DNA of 64,000 bases, taken from Eurosta solidaginis. Lineage: Eukaryota > Arthropoda > Insecta > Diptera > Tephritidae. Numbering within the stretch: the first letter of the stretch is position 1; every line of letters starts with the position of its first letter. The notes below the pieces were generated by a model. It saw only the letters and a list, made by a program, of their open reading frames with translations, was not told the origin of the DNA and made no database searches. The stretch is taken from NCBI RefSeq assembly GCF_040869045.1, contig NC_090322.1:244117148-244181147 (forward strand), in the 5' to 3' direction. Both the position numbers and the translations under genes were made by a program. This document shows positions 31,386 through 43,076 of this stretch, one piece after another.

Positions 31386-33595
31386 TTTAAATTTTCTGTT
31401 CCCGAAAAAGGTTTATAATACCTAGTATGCACTTAAACTACTTGGGCAATAATCACAAGATTCCCACATTCATTGCAAAGGAGTTCATGATCTCCAATAT
31501 GACATTTGATTGAAACATGTCGAATAGGAGAACTTGTGAATCGCCTATTTACATATTTTTGACAAATTTAAATGTTTTTTTTTATTATTTATTTTAGTTG
31601 CATTGGGAATCTGGGCTAATTTCACTTGTATGTTTTATGTATGCTATTCTCTTTCATACCAAATAATAAAAAAAAATTACGTATACGCACGGGTACCTGT
31701 TTTTTCATGTGATACTGATATACTCCTCTCGTGTAATTGGTTGGTTTTTAATAAAACAACGTGTTTATTTCTTGTTGTAATTCGAAACAAAAAATTATTC
31801 CTTAGAAAAAATGTGTCGTTTGAACATGTTCCATAACCCTGGGAATAGAATAGTGCGGTGACCTCACACACTTATTTAGGTACCAAATGCATTAGAAATG
31901 TAATGAACACAAAGGTTACATAATTAATTTAGCCACCCATTTATGAATAACAGATATGGCATGAGTACTAGAGCTCCATCAGCATTCTTGCTGACCAAGT
32001 AAACATTAATGTTACTATGTTAACGCGCTGCAAGCTGAATATTTCGGCAAAGCACTTTGCTTAGCTAATTGCTGTACTATTTTGATTGGTTGTCCTTTCT
32101 ATTACTCACAAAACATGGAATTTTGGGCGGAGATATGGAAATACTTCCGTGACAATGATTTAAGAATTGCAAAACAAATGAGAATGAAATTAATGGGCAA
32201 ACACTTATGCTTCTTACTATTCATCAATCAGACAATCTTAAGACTGCATACAGACGTGCCACTACCTAATTGTCGGAAGAAACCTCTCTGCCTTTATCAA
32301 GAAAATGTTTTGATTTCATATTCTAGATAGTAATAACCATTGATAAGCTCCAAATTCCATGATGAGGCAAGCTAATCTCGTTTTTATTTCTCATACATAA
32401 ATAAGCTTTGTTTGTTTGATGTTCCGTTATAATTATTGAGTGACTCGCTGACGAGTTTCAACCTCTGATGTCCTTAGTTACGTGCTTGATTTGTTTGCAA
32501 CTTTTACTGCTCAGTTTATCTGACTCATTTTGTTTGATTGTGACTGATAGAGGAGTCACAAGGTGCAACACAATGACAACAGCTCGAATTGCATTTCAAA
32601 GATTTAAGCGATATCAGCGAACTAATCAAGTCTCTTAAAAATGATCCCATCCAAGCAAATCTCTTAGATGCCAATATAGAAATGAGTGAATTTTCTTAAT
32701 AGCCTTATCTGCAAAGCCATGTAAATATGTTGTAGCACTGTTGAGTCAAAGGAGCTGATACCTGTCACATTTAGGATGTGTATTTGTTTATGTTTGTACG
32801 TTTGAACACAATAATGATGATCATTCGCTAGCAGGAATCGCTTCCATTCATTGAACACAGCTAACATTGTTCCACCAGTTAATCCCTAGTGTTGATGGCT
32901 TTTCAAAAGTTATTGCACAATATGCGCTTTGTATATGTATCATGCACATATACATATGGGACGTTCCTGTGTAACTCATCTTATCAATAGATATAATTCC
33001 CTTCCGAATTTTCTTTTGAAAACGTTTTTAAGATAGTTCCAGTTACAATATTTATAGAAGTTTTTTTCTAAAATATCGAAAATAAAAAACGAATTTGATT
33101 GTCGAAACTTTATAAAAATTACCACTGATACATATTATTCTGTTCCATCAAAAGTTGAAGGACAGATACAATCAAGATTTATTAGAAACCGAATTCGGTT
33201 CTCATTTATGTGATTAGTTCGTTAAGTGACTCTGCAATAAGTATGTTGCTACGTTTGTTGAAGTGTCTCTGTGCTAGAGAATATGAAAGTAATGAAAGAT
33301 GCTACAATATCTCGACGGCATTATACTTACGGAGAATGATTGACCTTACAGCCAGTTATCACTGCCAATGATGCTATTAAGTTTAGAGCAATCCGTCAAA
33401 ACGGCCGTGAACTCTGGGTATAGAGTAGAGATATCGCACTACGTCCCTCTGTGGAATTCTAATGGAAAGGTTGTGCAGTGATCTGATATATTTGGTTCTG
33501 ACGGCTCAGGCCCAGATTTTGTGAGACACGGTGGCAGTTTACGTCACACAAATTGGTATTCACAACTATTGAAAATCAAAAATTACAAAAAGGCA
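31386..33595. other. No recognisable feature (intronic)
   Basis: AT-rich sequence of more ordinary composition. The open frames 31603-31836, 32082-32330 and 32664-32867 show no domain signal, codon bias or splice context that I can support. Confidence 0.4.
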
Positions 33596-33599
33596 CCCA

Positions 33600-34205
33600 C
33601 CACTGTTGGCAGGCATAATTTCGAAATAGTAAAAGATTTCATTTAATTTGGGAGCCAGAACTAACGCAAGCTACAATATCTGCTTTGAAATCCGGTGAAG
33701 AATCACTATTGCCAATAAATGCTACTTTGGACTAGGTAGGCATTTGAAACATAAAGTCCTCTCTCGACAAACGAAATTCATGCTCTACAAGTCGCTTATC
33801 GTTCCTGTTCTGCTCTATGGTGCGGAAGCATGGATCATGAAAACATCAGATGAAGTGGCTCTGGGAGTGTTCGAGGGATAAGTTCTTCGAAAGTTTTACG
33901 AACTTCCACGAGTTGGCGACGGTGAGTACCGAAGTAGATTTAACGATGAGCCTGCGAGCTTTAAGCAGGCATCAACATGGTTATGCGAATTGGAGCGCTG
34001 TGGCTAGGCTGACCTGGCACTGTTAAGCGAGATGATGCTCCGGTTAAGAAAGTATTTTTTTTTTTCGGAATCCGCCAATGGAAGCAGATGAAGAAGCCGG
34101 CCCCCACTCCGCTGGAAGGACCAGGTGGAAAGCGATTTAAATCAAATTGGTGTTACCAATTGATGCCATAGCGGAGAAGCGACTTGTTTGGCGGCCGTAG
34201 CCGTT
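33600..34205 (+). pseudogene. LINE reverse transcriptase C-terminal fragment
   Basis: Reads IVKDFI.(stop)FG in one frame, then CYFGLGRHLKHKVLSRQTKF and MLYKSLIVPVLLYGAEAW, EVALGVFEG, a stop, then VLRKFYELPRVGDGEYRSRF. This is the end of the reverse transcriptase found in several LINE clades, the segment where 'LYK.LI.PV..YG.E.W' and 'F...LR..YG' occur. Stops, a frameshift and a T-run insertion (34052-34063) show decay. It is related to the minus-strand relic at 130-312. Confidence 0.8.
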
Positions 34206-36270
34206 TAAACGTTTAAGCGCCAACTAAAGGAGGAATCAAGTTATTGAAGAATTTGTGTACACAGTAGACTTTTTAAACGTTTCGGTCATCTTAGTCGCTG
34301 TAAGATACTGGATGGTTTTTCCACTTAGCTTACTTGTTGGAAAGTATCGAGTCAGCACTCCTTATAGAATATATGCTAAAAGCACAAAACTCACTAAATC
34401 CATTATATTAGTGTTGCACGGGTTATTGTATGTATTTGGTGAAGCCTCTACCTGGTCCAATCATTATGTATAGACTATTAAAGTTGCATCCTCGATTGTA
34501 CCTTTTCCCGATTGAGTCCCTGAAGGCGTAGTTCATCGTCACAACCAGAGAACAAACTTATTCATCCTTCCGCTTTCTACTATTTTCTTGAGATAAGACT
34601 AACCAGGGGCCCATCATCTGGGAACGAAAATAGGATAGTTATATCACGTACTCAGATATGGATCTAAAATCCGGTGTGAGCATTTTTGTTATCCCATAGT
34701 TGGAAATTACACTGAAGATGGCACAACGTCAAACTGGTTGTCTCCAACCCCATTTTGAAAAGGTATAACAATAAATTCTTTCAGTATACATTAAAAACAA
34801 AAATATCAAAATTAATGGCTGCACTCCCGTTGAGTGCACTCATAGACTCATTAATCCAGTTTTGAATGAACGACAAATCAATTGCGATTGAATACGACTG
34901 TCAAAAGGCAAAACGTATTAAGAACACCCATAAAATGTTATGGATCATTGAAAACGTTGGTGAAAACATTTTTATTTCAATCTATGAGCTGCCAAGCCGT
35001 ATAAAGCAGATGAAAAAAGAGCGAAGAAAAGACACGCAGCAACAGCAAATGGCAAATGCTTTTCACATTAAAAATATTTAAATTATCATGCCATTTCTTA
35101 CAACAACAGCGGCGACAACAAATGCAAACGTAAAGGAACAATTTTAATCATATTTCACGGCGAAACGCGAACGACACCTGCAGTTGTCAGTTCATATTAC
35201 AACAACAACTAGTTCTAAACATAAATACGAGCAAAAAACTATGTAAAAGCGAAAAGGGGTATATCACACTAATACTTATACAAATTAATAGACATTTGAA
35301 TGCATTGGAAATTGCATTAAAACTCTGCCCTGAAGTGAATTCACAAATTGGTGTGCGCGTCCATTCGCGAGATTGTCTTGGCTGCTTTGTTCGTCGGCTG
35401 GCCGTGCGGCGTTCCCTTGTAAATTATTGCACTGTTAATTGTGGTTGTTGTTTTTGTACCATTTTTCTTTGGTGAGTGTGCAACGGTGTTTTGTTATGCA
35501 GCAAACATTTAATTTATACAACACATTTGCACAATTGAAACAACAAATTGGTGCAACGTAATTGCCAGCTCATTTGTGACTCATTTTAATTGATAGTCGT
35601 ACGCATTGGCGCATCGTTATGTTACGCACTATGTTGAGAAGTGAAATGAAAAGAAAACAAATATGTACATGAGCATCTGTAGGCTATTTGAATCGCCGCA
35701 TGTCTAGGTGCCTTTAGTTTATTTGAACATTTCTGAGATTTATCACTGTTTATACAGTGATAGTCACTGTTATAACTCAGTGGAACCGGGAGCGAATGTC
35801 ATTCCCAATATGGCTTCGGTTGGAGCTCAACAGGCCTTCATATTGATAAAGCGGAAGGGCTGTAGCTCAACCTGTTGTATAACAATAGGCCACCTAGTCT
35901 ATGAGTCTATCTTCTTTTCTATGAAGCATCCTACCCTAACCTTATATATAGTTGGCTGAGCTACACAAATAGCTGCCTATTGACAATTAAGTATACTTCG
36001 TTCATAGGAAACACTTCTTCTATTTTACTTATAGCTTGTTTCCGTACGATGAAGTTGGTATGCAAGTTCCGGCTATCGGTAAAAAAAAAGATCGTTGTCC
36101 TCTTGTGAATGACATGAAATCAGAAGACACCCGAGTGTCCGTCTAGCTACAACAACAACACTTATCCTAGATATTGATAAACGAGAGAGATGCCATTTGA
36201 TGGAGCAGTGTAAAGATGTAGAGTGTTGTAGAAAAAATGAATTAGCTGCGAGATCTGTACCTCCTACCAC
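34206..36270. other. No recognisable gene
   Basis: No exon could be supported. The motif GCTACAACAACAACAC at about 36147-36162 resembles the (CAA)n 3' tail of the LINE and SINE-like elements here. A short unrecognised retroelement tail could therefore end there on the plus strand. Open frames such as 34866-35081 and 35708-35959 lack supporting features. Confidence 0.35.
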
Positions 36271-36274
36271 ACCT

Positions 36275-36573
36275 TGTTGTGGTTGTTGTGGCGAAAAAGA
36301 CACTTCCCGAAGGTTTTGGGAGTGTTATCGATGTTGATGATCCTTTGCCGGATATAGATCAGGTACGTCCCGGTAACAAGCACCATTAAGGTACAAGCCC
36401 GACAATCTCGGAAGTGATTTAGCATGACCATATTGCACCGTCTAGGCCACCCACTCCCTAAATCCAGTAGGAGCTTGGGGACGCCAGGGCCTCATTTGCT
36501 ATAGAAACAGATTTTGCCACTGGTAGGTAAGGTTGACCATTGGGTTGGAGAAGCTACAAATTGCGCTGGCAAC
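36275..36573 (-). mobile_element. SINE-like retroelement, copy 3
   Basis: Same family as 830-1500 and in the same orientation. The minus-strand 3' end is an imperfect hairpin (ACACTCCCAAAACCTTCGGG) followed by a decayed CCACAACAACCACAAC tail. The body includes the GACGTACCTGATCTA and GGAGAAGC-type landmarks. It joins the LTR-retrotransposon leader abruptly at about 36573, so it probably inserted into it. Confidence 0.65.
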
Positions 36574-36808
36574 CTCTTCAAAGGCTTTGTGAAAACTAGA
36601 AGCTCCACTGGCGTTTTCTTAAGTTTGTGATTTTTAAGTTGATCGCGGTTTAGCTCTTGTTGGAAAATTACGATCTTGGCCTGGTTTCGTATCAAACTGT
36701 CACTTCTGTTGTATCTTGTCTTAAATCCCACTGCTACTCTTACCATTGCTCTGCGCTACTAGTTGGATTGACTCTTTGTTGCAATAAACTCTTGTAATTA
36801 CCTTATAC
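36574..36808 (-). pseudogene. LTR retrotransposon leader and gag-like start, truncated
   Basis: Immediately downstream, on the minus strand, of a primer-binding site. An open frame starting at 36746 lies about 60 nt from that site and continues until the SINE-like element. Position rather than sequence similarity suggests it is the beginning of a gag gene. The basic, Gln/Asn-rich peptide has no domain I can name. The rest of the retroelement is missing. Confidence 0.45.
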
Positions 36809-36826
36809 GCCCCACGTTGGGCGCCA
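36809..36826 (-). other. Retroelement primer-binding site
   Basis: The minus strand reads TGGCGCCCAACGTGGGGC, an 18-nt sequence of the form complementary to a tRNA 3' end (TGG followed by T-arm-like sequence) and typical of gypsy-type LTR elements. A perfect 11-bp-stem hairpin, CCACTTTTACA/TGTAAAAGTGG, lies next to it (about 36824-36848). Confidence 0.7.
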
Positions 36827-36908
36827 CTTTTACATCGTGTAAAAGTGGTTGGATGTTCGAAAGTTAGACGTTTTGAAAAGGATTCAGTCTTTCACGAATT
36901 TAAAATAT

Positions 36909-37388
36909 TGTAACAAATTCTGGGGAAATTCCGCTTATTCCAAACCTTCTGCTAACGTTTGAATCGCTAAACTGTTGAATAAATCACTCCAATATTCAAT
37001 ATTGCAAGTTGGTCTTTATTTAGTCTACTTGGGAGTAGTACAATCATACTTCAATATAACGTACTTCACAACAGCTTGTTTAAATGATTAGTTAGTACTC
37101 AGCTTGCGCTGCTTTTATACTCTCTGTTGCTTCGTCCGCATATTTCTCGAAAGGTCTAGATGTTGTACCTTCTATAACTCTTGTATCTCCTGCTTGGTAA
37201 TTAGTTATATGCGTGTCTATTTGTGAGTAAGAACTTCGGCTGATGATTACATCTGTGTGTGTGAGATAGCTCTTCGTTGCCTTCTACATAAGTGTTGCTA
37301 GCTTTAATGTGTACATGTACATAACGAGTGGCTGCTTCATGTTTTTGTTGATGTACATTTATTTAGTAGCAGCATAGTGATCGTCACA
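36909..37388 (-). mobile_element. Long terminal repeat, gypsy-type
   Basis: Minus-strand sequence starts TGTGACGA and reaches GTTACA. It contains a TATA box (GAGTATAAAAGCAGC, about 37108-37122) and an AATAAA polyadenylation signal (about 37014-37019). ATAT flanks both sides. The 3' part matches the LTR at 55733-56164 (TTATTCAACA...TTTAG.GATTC.AACG..GGAATAAGCGGAATT). The primer-binding site lies about 80 nt further on, so the true LTR end may be nearer 36827 than 36909. Confidence 0.7.
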
Positions 37389-38606
37389 ATATATTTTGTT
37401 TAATAAAAACGCACGCTTCACGTTAGGTGCCAACGAATCACAAGCGGAAAATCATTGATTTAGAATTTTTGGACTATCTCTGGCAAAGCTGTTGATTCCC
37501 TATGCAAAAGTAATGGGCCGTGGTTTAACTCTTACAAGTTTGGACGGGGATCTGCAGATTCGTCCTAATTCGAATGATATCGGTCACCACAGTAAATATT
37601 CCAAGGTGTTGAGGCCGCTACGTATGATCTGCGGAAAAAAACTGAAGCGGTTGCTGGGTTCCTGAGTTAACTAAACACATACGAAGATTCAAGCCAGATA
37701 ATTGATTGCTTTGAATGAAAGTCCAATCAAATAGCAGTAGAATGTAAACTTATCTGTGAGTGAACATCCTTTTGCCATTTCCGCTGCAATATATGCTAAT
37801 GAAATAGTACATACAACAACACAACAAAACCTAAAGCAAAGCAACCCCAACTGCTAACAATGCGTGCAAGTTGAATAACAGGAATTACAAAATTCTAAAC
37901 TTAAAACCCACATAAAATTGCTAAAGCTCATAGCTTTGGACATTAAATGTCAGACATGCGTAAAACTTATTGCAGCTACCATTTCGATAACTATTCGAGA
38001 CTAACACATACGCATACACAATGAGAATAGGGTAACAAGCTTTGTGTACAAGCTACTCATTTACATATGACCCACATAGAGCAGAAAATGCATTACAGAC
38101 ATAGATATTCCCCTGTCTGCAATTGATAGGAATTGGCATTGTTGTCGGTCTAAAAATTCAATGCGCCAAAAATCTCTCCCTATCAAATTTTGTGTAAACT
38201 CTCAGTGAGAAAATGGTTTTCCTATATACCCCTATGTACATAATAGTTAGGATAGCAACGACAACCACACTCTGGAACATATTCTTGCACTGTAGGATGC
38301 AAAATCCTCTGAGTGTAAACAAACAAACATCTAAGAATGCATACGTGCTCCAGTAATACTTGAACAAATACCAATGAGCTAATGCACACAAGCCGGAAGC
38401 CACAAAGCCATGAAGCCGTGAATGACAGCAGGAAACAAAATGATTTTGGATGCGTTGCAAACTAAACAACACAACTGCCTTAAATGTACACAGAAATATA
38501 TTGCCTTCATTGATGATATCCAAAGGAATAAAAACGATATAAAAATTCATTAAGAATATGACATGTTTTATTAAGTCATATTATTTCAATTTAATTCCAA
38601 TTTTTG
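37389..38606. other. No recognisable feature (intronic)
   Basis: Mixed-composition DNA. The minus-strand open frame at 38158-38550 is hydrophobic and without recognisable domain, splice context or neighbours, and I do not call it a gene. Confidence 0.4.
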
Positions 38607-38908
38607 GCGCGATCTACCTTCGAAGGGATTTGCGCCACGATTCAATTCCAAATTGCATTGTGCTCCTTTTTAATTTTTCCTGAAAATCTGCGTGGCGGGA
38701 CTCGGGATTGGGCGACTTCAAAAGGTAGCTGCAAGGCAGGTGGATTTTTAGAAGCTTTTCTTGCCAGAAATATGCTCGGGCTGTTTTCTAAACCACTGCA
38801 GGTGGGCGACCCCGCTAAAAAAACGTTTTGTCAGATTGAAAAAACTTGCTGTGACAGGGACTTGAACCTAGGAGTGAGCACGCTACCACAACTGCACGCC
38901 GACCCTCC
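38607..38908 (-). mobile_element. tRNA-derived SINE, decayed copy
   Basis: The minus strand shows the SINE family of 12878-13228. The tRNA-like head (GTGGTAGCGTGCTC, then CCTAGGTTCAAGTCCCTG as the B-box region at about 38855-38872) is followed by AGCGGGGTCGCCCACC and CCTTGCAGCTACC, and finally the GAGCACAATGCAATTTGG tail. It is diverged, and target duplications were not identified. Confidence 0.75.
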
Positions 38909-39123
38909 GTATAAAACTCGAAATATAAAACCACACAGCATTGAAAAAAAAGTAGCAGTGGAATTTTTTTTTTTTTATTTGGTCAGCTAAATTCCCTCTT
39001 TGGTTAATGTCTATGAATTTTTGTAACTGGAACTATGCAAACCAATCTTGAAAATTTGAGAAAGTTTAATACTTCGTTATTTTATCTGAAGTTTTCTGAT
39101 TTTTTCTTGAGTATGCAGTTTTC

Positions 39124-39395
39124 CCGGCCGCCGTGGTGTGATGGTAGCGTGCTCTCCGCCTATCACACCGAAAATCCTCGGCTCGCGCCCCGTGCAAAGC
39201 AACATCAAAACTTTAGAAACAATCTTTTTCAATTAGTTAGAAGAAATTTTTTCTAAGCGGGGTCGCCCGTTGGTGGTGTTTGGTAAGCACTCAGAGTGTA
39301 TGCCTTGCAGATTTCGGTCGGAGTCGGCATAAAACAAGTAGGAAAAATTAAAAGCAGCACGATGGAGGCTATCGCGCCTTACATTTATTTACTTT
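39124..39395 (+). mobile_element. tRNA-derived SINE with internal deletion and target duplication
   Basis: The head GCCGCCGTGGTGTGATGGTAG matches the SINE at 12878. The B box is degraded (CTCGGCTCGCGCCCC). A central block is missing between GCACTCAGAG and TGTATGCCTTGCAG. The insertion is flanked by TATGCAGTTTTC (39112-39123) and TATGCAGTCTTC (39396-39407), a 12-bp duplication with one mismatch. Confidence 0.85.
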
Positions 39396-39514
39396 TATGC
39401 AGTCTTCAAGCCGAATCAAATTTAATTGACGGGATCTCAAAATTCGTAACTGATTTTTGGCTATTATTTTGTCCGAAGGCCATTTTATATTTTCTTCCAT
39501 TCAAAGGGCCCATA

Positions 39515-40175
39515 GCTTAATTTTTTATGTGGGAGAAAATCTGAAACACCCTTCGTTAAAAAAATTTCCAAAAATCAATACGATTTCGAGAGACCTTTAA
39601 CCTGTACTTTGTTAGACTAAAATTGATTAGGCTATAAAATTGCAAATTAAAAAAATCTAAAAACCAGAGATTGGATTTTCGGTTAACTATATTAAGCAAA
39701 TCGGGTTATCACGGATAACAACCGATATCCAAAAGCAATAAGGGGCTTTCTCTGTGAGCTATGTTTATATTTGAATTTTTTCGAATTTACTCAGGGATTA
39801 ATTTTTATTTTCAAATGTTTTCTCACTACCACTGAAATAGCTTAGTGTGATTTATTAGAATAGTTTCGAGACATTTTTGTGGTAACGTTGGGATCATTCC
39901 GGGACTGTTATGGGATCACATCGGCGTTGTTTTAGGCACTGTTCTGAGATTACTTTGGCAATATGTGATAATACATTTTAGGACTATAGGCACAATTATT
40001 TCGGGATCATTTTGGTACTATTGGGGAATCATTTAGCGGATCGGAAAAGTTCATTTATGAATACGAAAAATTGTCGGGCTGTTATTATTATCGGTATAAT
40101 ATTGGTTACTTATCGACGAATCATTCGTTTGTTATCGATAAAGTGGTTTATTATCGGAGCATTATCGATGTATTA
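39515..40175. repeat. Composite unknown repeat, left part (GGGATCATT and TTATCG arrays)
   Basis: The order is: a segment beginning TTTTTTATGTGGGAGAAAATCTGAAACACCCTTCG-like (39515-39560), ACTAAAATTGATTAGGCTATAAAATTGC (39615-39645), a degenerate GGGATCATTTTGG minisatellite (about 39885-40035), then a TTATCGATT array (about 40085-40175). Related pieces occur at 43584-44640, 46150-46470, 50340-51045, 51667-51830 and 60890-61765, so this is a repeat family of unknown type. Confidence 0.55.
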
Positions 40176-40706
40176 CACTGGACCACGAATTTTAACTTTT
40201 TTTCTTTACCAGAAACGCCGTTATGAAATTCATATGTAAAATCACCCCCTGATTTCGAAAATTGAGTTCATTTTTGATTCTATGGTACCGTTTTTGAGAT
40301 ATTTGCAATTTACCGTTATTCGAAAAAACCAAAAAGATGGCTCCCATTAATTACGTATATCTCACGAACGGGTCAAGCAATTGCAAATAAGTTCACAGAA
40401 TCGGAAAGACGATACAATTTTCTATAAATGCATCATACATTGTTTTTTGCTCAACCATATAGTTTTCGAGATATTAGCTCATTTCAGATTTTTGTTTTTT
40501 TTTATGAAAAAATATGAAAAAAAAAATACTTTTTGCGAGGGCAGCATTCCAAAACCACAACTTTTTTTCCAAATATTTTTTATTTACGTAAAGCTCTGTT
40601 TAATTATAAAAAAGATAAGCTATCATCGCAGAAAATCGATGCAAAACTACGTAAGTTATAAGCGATCAAATAAAAATACCCAGGTTGCGCAATTTCAACG
40701 TATACC
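40176..40706. repeat. Left terminal inverted repeat
   Basis: Matches 43077-43583 in inverted orientation along its whole length with scattered substitutions and small indels. The first 60 bases are the most diverged, with an extra CTTTTTTTCT run near 40197. The apparent open frame 40381-40812 lies in this non-coding repeat. Confidence 0.88.
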
Positions 40707-40836
40707 TCAAAACGTATGTAGAAGAGTGAAATATCTAGCTATGCTCTGTTTCTATTTAGTTAAAAGTTCAATGTATGAACGAAATTACCCATATTTTAAA
40801 ATTTTTTTTTAAATTTATTTATGTTTATACTATATT

Positions 40837-42576
40837 CTAACAATCTTTATTTGATTTTGCTATGTAGTCGAAATAATTATGTGTTCTACTTTGACGCTTA
40901 TTCAGTTTCGGATCGGTTTCTCTTATGAGAAACCAGCAGTAATCACCCATCATTGCGACGTCCCAGAATCCTTGATATCGATTCTCAATTAATTTCATTT
41001 GCTGATTAAACCTTTCGCCATGTTCGTCACTTTCGAAGATTTGCCGGAAAAAAGCTCAAATGTGAGTGCAGAAAGTGAATTTTTAACGACATATTTACGC
41101 CTGGAAAGAAAATATTAGTTAGGTAAACAAGTTATAGAATTTTTGGAAATTAATTTTAATAAGCCTTTAATATTTACCCATTTTCGCATAATTATTGATT
41201 AAGTCGTTCACTATCTGCTCGTAGTTAGGGCTTTTGTTTCTACCGAGAAAAGAAGCAACGACGTTTTCAAAGGATTCCCACGCTGCTGCCTCAACTGATG
41301 ACAGTAGTCCTTTGAATTGATTATTGTTGATCAACTTTTTTATTTGTGGTCCGACAAAAATACCTTCCTTTATCTTGGCTTGAGAAATATCTGGAAAAAT
41401 TGTTTTCAAATAGTCGAATGCTTCGCCTTCTTTGTCCAAAGTCTTAACAAAGTTTTTAATGAGACCGAGCTTGATGTGTAAGGGTGGAAGTATGATTTTC
41501 TCTTTCTTGACAAGAGGGGTGTATTTGATGTTATCCACACCAACGGTAAACTCGACTCTTTCCGGCCAATCCTTTCTGACGTAGTGGTCCTTACGAGCTC
41601 GGCTACCCCACTTGCAAAGGAAGCAGCAGTGCTTGGTGTAGCCACTTTGTAGACCGCATAGCATTGCAACGACTTTGAGATAAGAACATATTTTCCAATC
41701 AGGCTCTTCATATTTGATAAATTTGAGTAGTTTTTGCATTTCCTCGTAGGTTTCCTTTGTATTTACTGCATGTGCTAGCGGGATAGAAGGCTTTTTGTTA
41801 CCAATATGCAATAATACAACCTTTAAACTCAGTTTATTGCTGTCTATGAACAATCGCCACTCTTTTGAATCATATGTTTGACCAAACTCTTTGAATAAAC
41901 CAGGAATGTCGTTGCAGTAGCATATACTGTCTTTCTTGGTATAGTGTTTGGAAAATGGTTCGTGACGAGTTCTACAATATATCACCTTAACATCGGATGA
42001 TACAAATTTAAATTGTTATATACGAGAAGTGTGGATCTCGGCCTTTTCCTTGGATAGTTCCAAATCTCTTATCCAATCATTAAGTTGTGCTTGTGATAGA
42101 ACGTTTCTCTCCTTTCCCATACGAAATTCAGTACAACTTGATTCCCCGCACTCAGATGTTACTGTTGACAATGGAACTGGATCCGCAACTGCCGTTGAAT
42201 GTAGTACTGGTAATGTCACTGTAGGTACGCTGGCATAGGTTACTCTTCTTGATCTTCCAACGCCAAGTACTTTTGTTTGACAAATATAACACTCTATTGA
42301 ATGGCAAGTAGGTTCTCTCCATATCATTGGTGTATCAAATTTTATTTGTTGTCCGGATTACGGCTGAATCAATTCTACTCGACACGATGTACACAAAGTG
42401 TTCGGTGTCCATGGTTTTTCAGCATTTTTAGGCTCAATGCCAAAATATTTGGAGTATAAAGTTTTGATATGATCTGAGAACACTCGTCGTCGCCTTATGA
42501 TAGTATATTGGCCACACATGAAACAGAACATATCTGGATCGTTATTACACTCAAATTCTCGCGTCCTTTTACTCAT
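40837..42576 (-). pseudogene. Putative transposase of an uncharacterised family, broken
   Basis: The minus-strand frame starts at 42576 (MSKRTREFECNN) and runs in one frame to 41178, with in-frame stops at 42358-42360 and 42016-42018. It is spliced over a 77-bp intron (41101-41177, donor GTAAAT, acceptor TTTCTTTCCAG) and ends at 40837 after a frameshift near 41030-41050, about 550 codons in all. Features: an N-terminal CFMCGQY...CTSCR zinc-binding-like module, a CYIC pair, RLFIDSNKLSLKVVLLH, WKICSYLKVVAMLCGLQSGY, CCFLCKWGSRARKDHY, LPPLHIKLGLIKNFVK, GIFVGPQIKKL and, after the intron, SDEHGERFNQQMKLIE plus FWDVAMMGDYCW. I recall many near-identical predicted 'uncharacterised' proteins in cnidarians, molluscs and arthropods. 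Acidic residues followed by a Cys pair suggest an RNase H-fold transposase, but this is inference. In family members I recall, Tyr at 41680-41682 is Asp. Confidence 0.85.
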
Positions 42577-43076
42577 TTTATTTTTTTTACTAAATCACGG
42601 TTTTGAAATTTGACTTATGAACTGAACTATCTCCGGCGAGCCTTGCAGATGTTATGAAGTTTCAAGACGCATTAACTCATATTTATACTCGGAACAAGAA
42701 TAAAATTTAAAAAATCAAATCTTACCTAGACAGAAAGGTTCCTTTTTATACGAAGCCGGGAAAAGAAAATACTACCTGCTTTAGATGTAGGCTTTAAAAA
42801 TTTTCTGTGTCTTATAATTTTGAAAATCTACCTGCATACTTACCCATAAGTGACGGAAATACATGTTTATAACTACATGCCTACAGCAGCTTTCGAACCC
42901 AACCACTCTTCCTTTCGATGCAACCACTCTACCTACTATAAAACAATTCGAGTATTAAAAGTACTATTTGATTTATTTAAAGAAAAAGTATTATCATTGT
43001 TATGGTGTTATTCGTTTATCCGGATAATATCCCATTTGCACTTTATACCTACCTTAAATATATGTATGTATACATA

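Noticed and set aside
40381..40812. 143-codon open frame
   Set aside because: It lies mostly in the left terminal inverted repeat. The right repeat has a related, differently broken frame (43049-43351), so it is non-coding repeat sequence.
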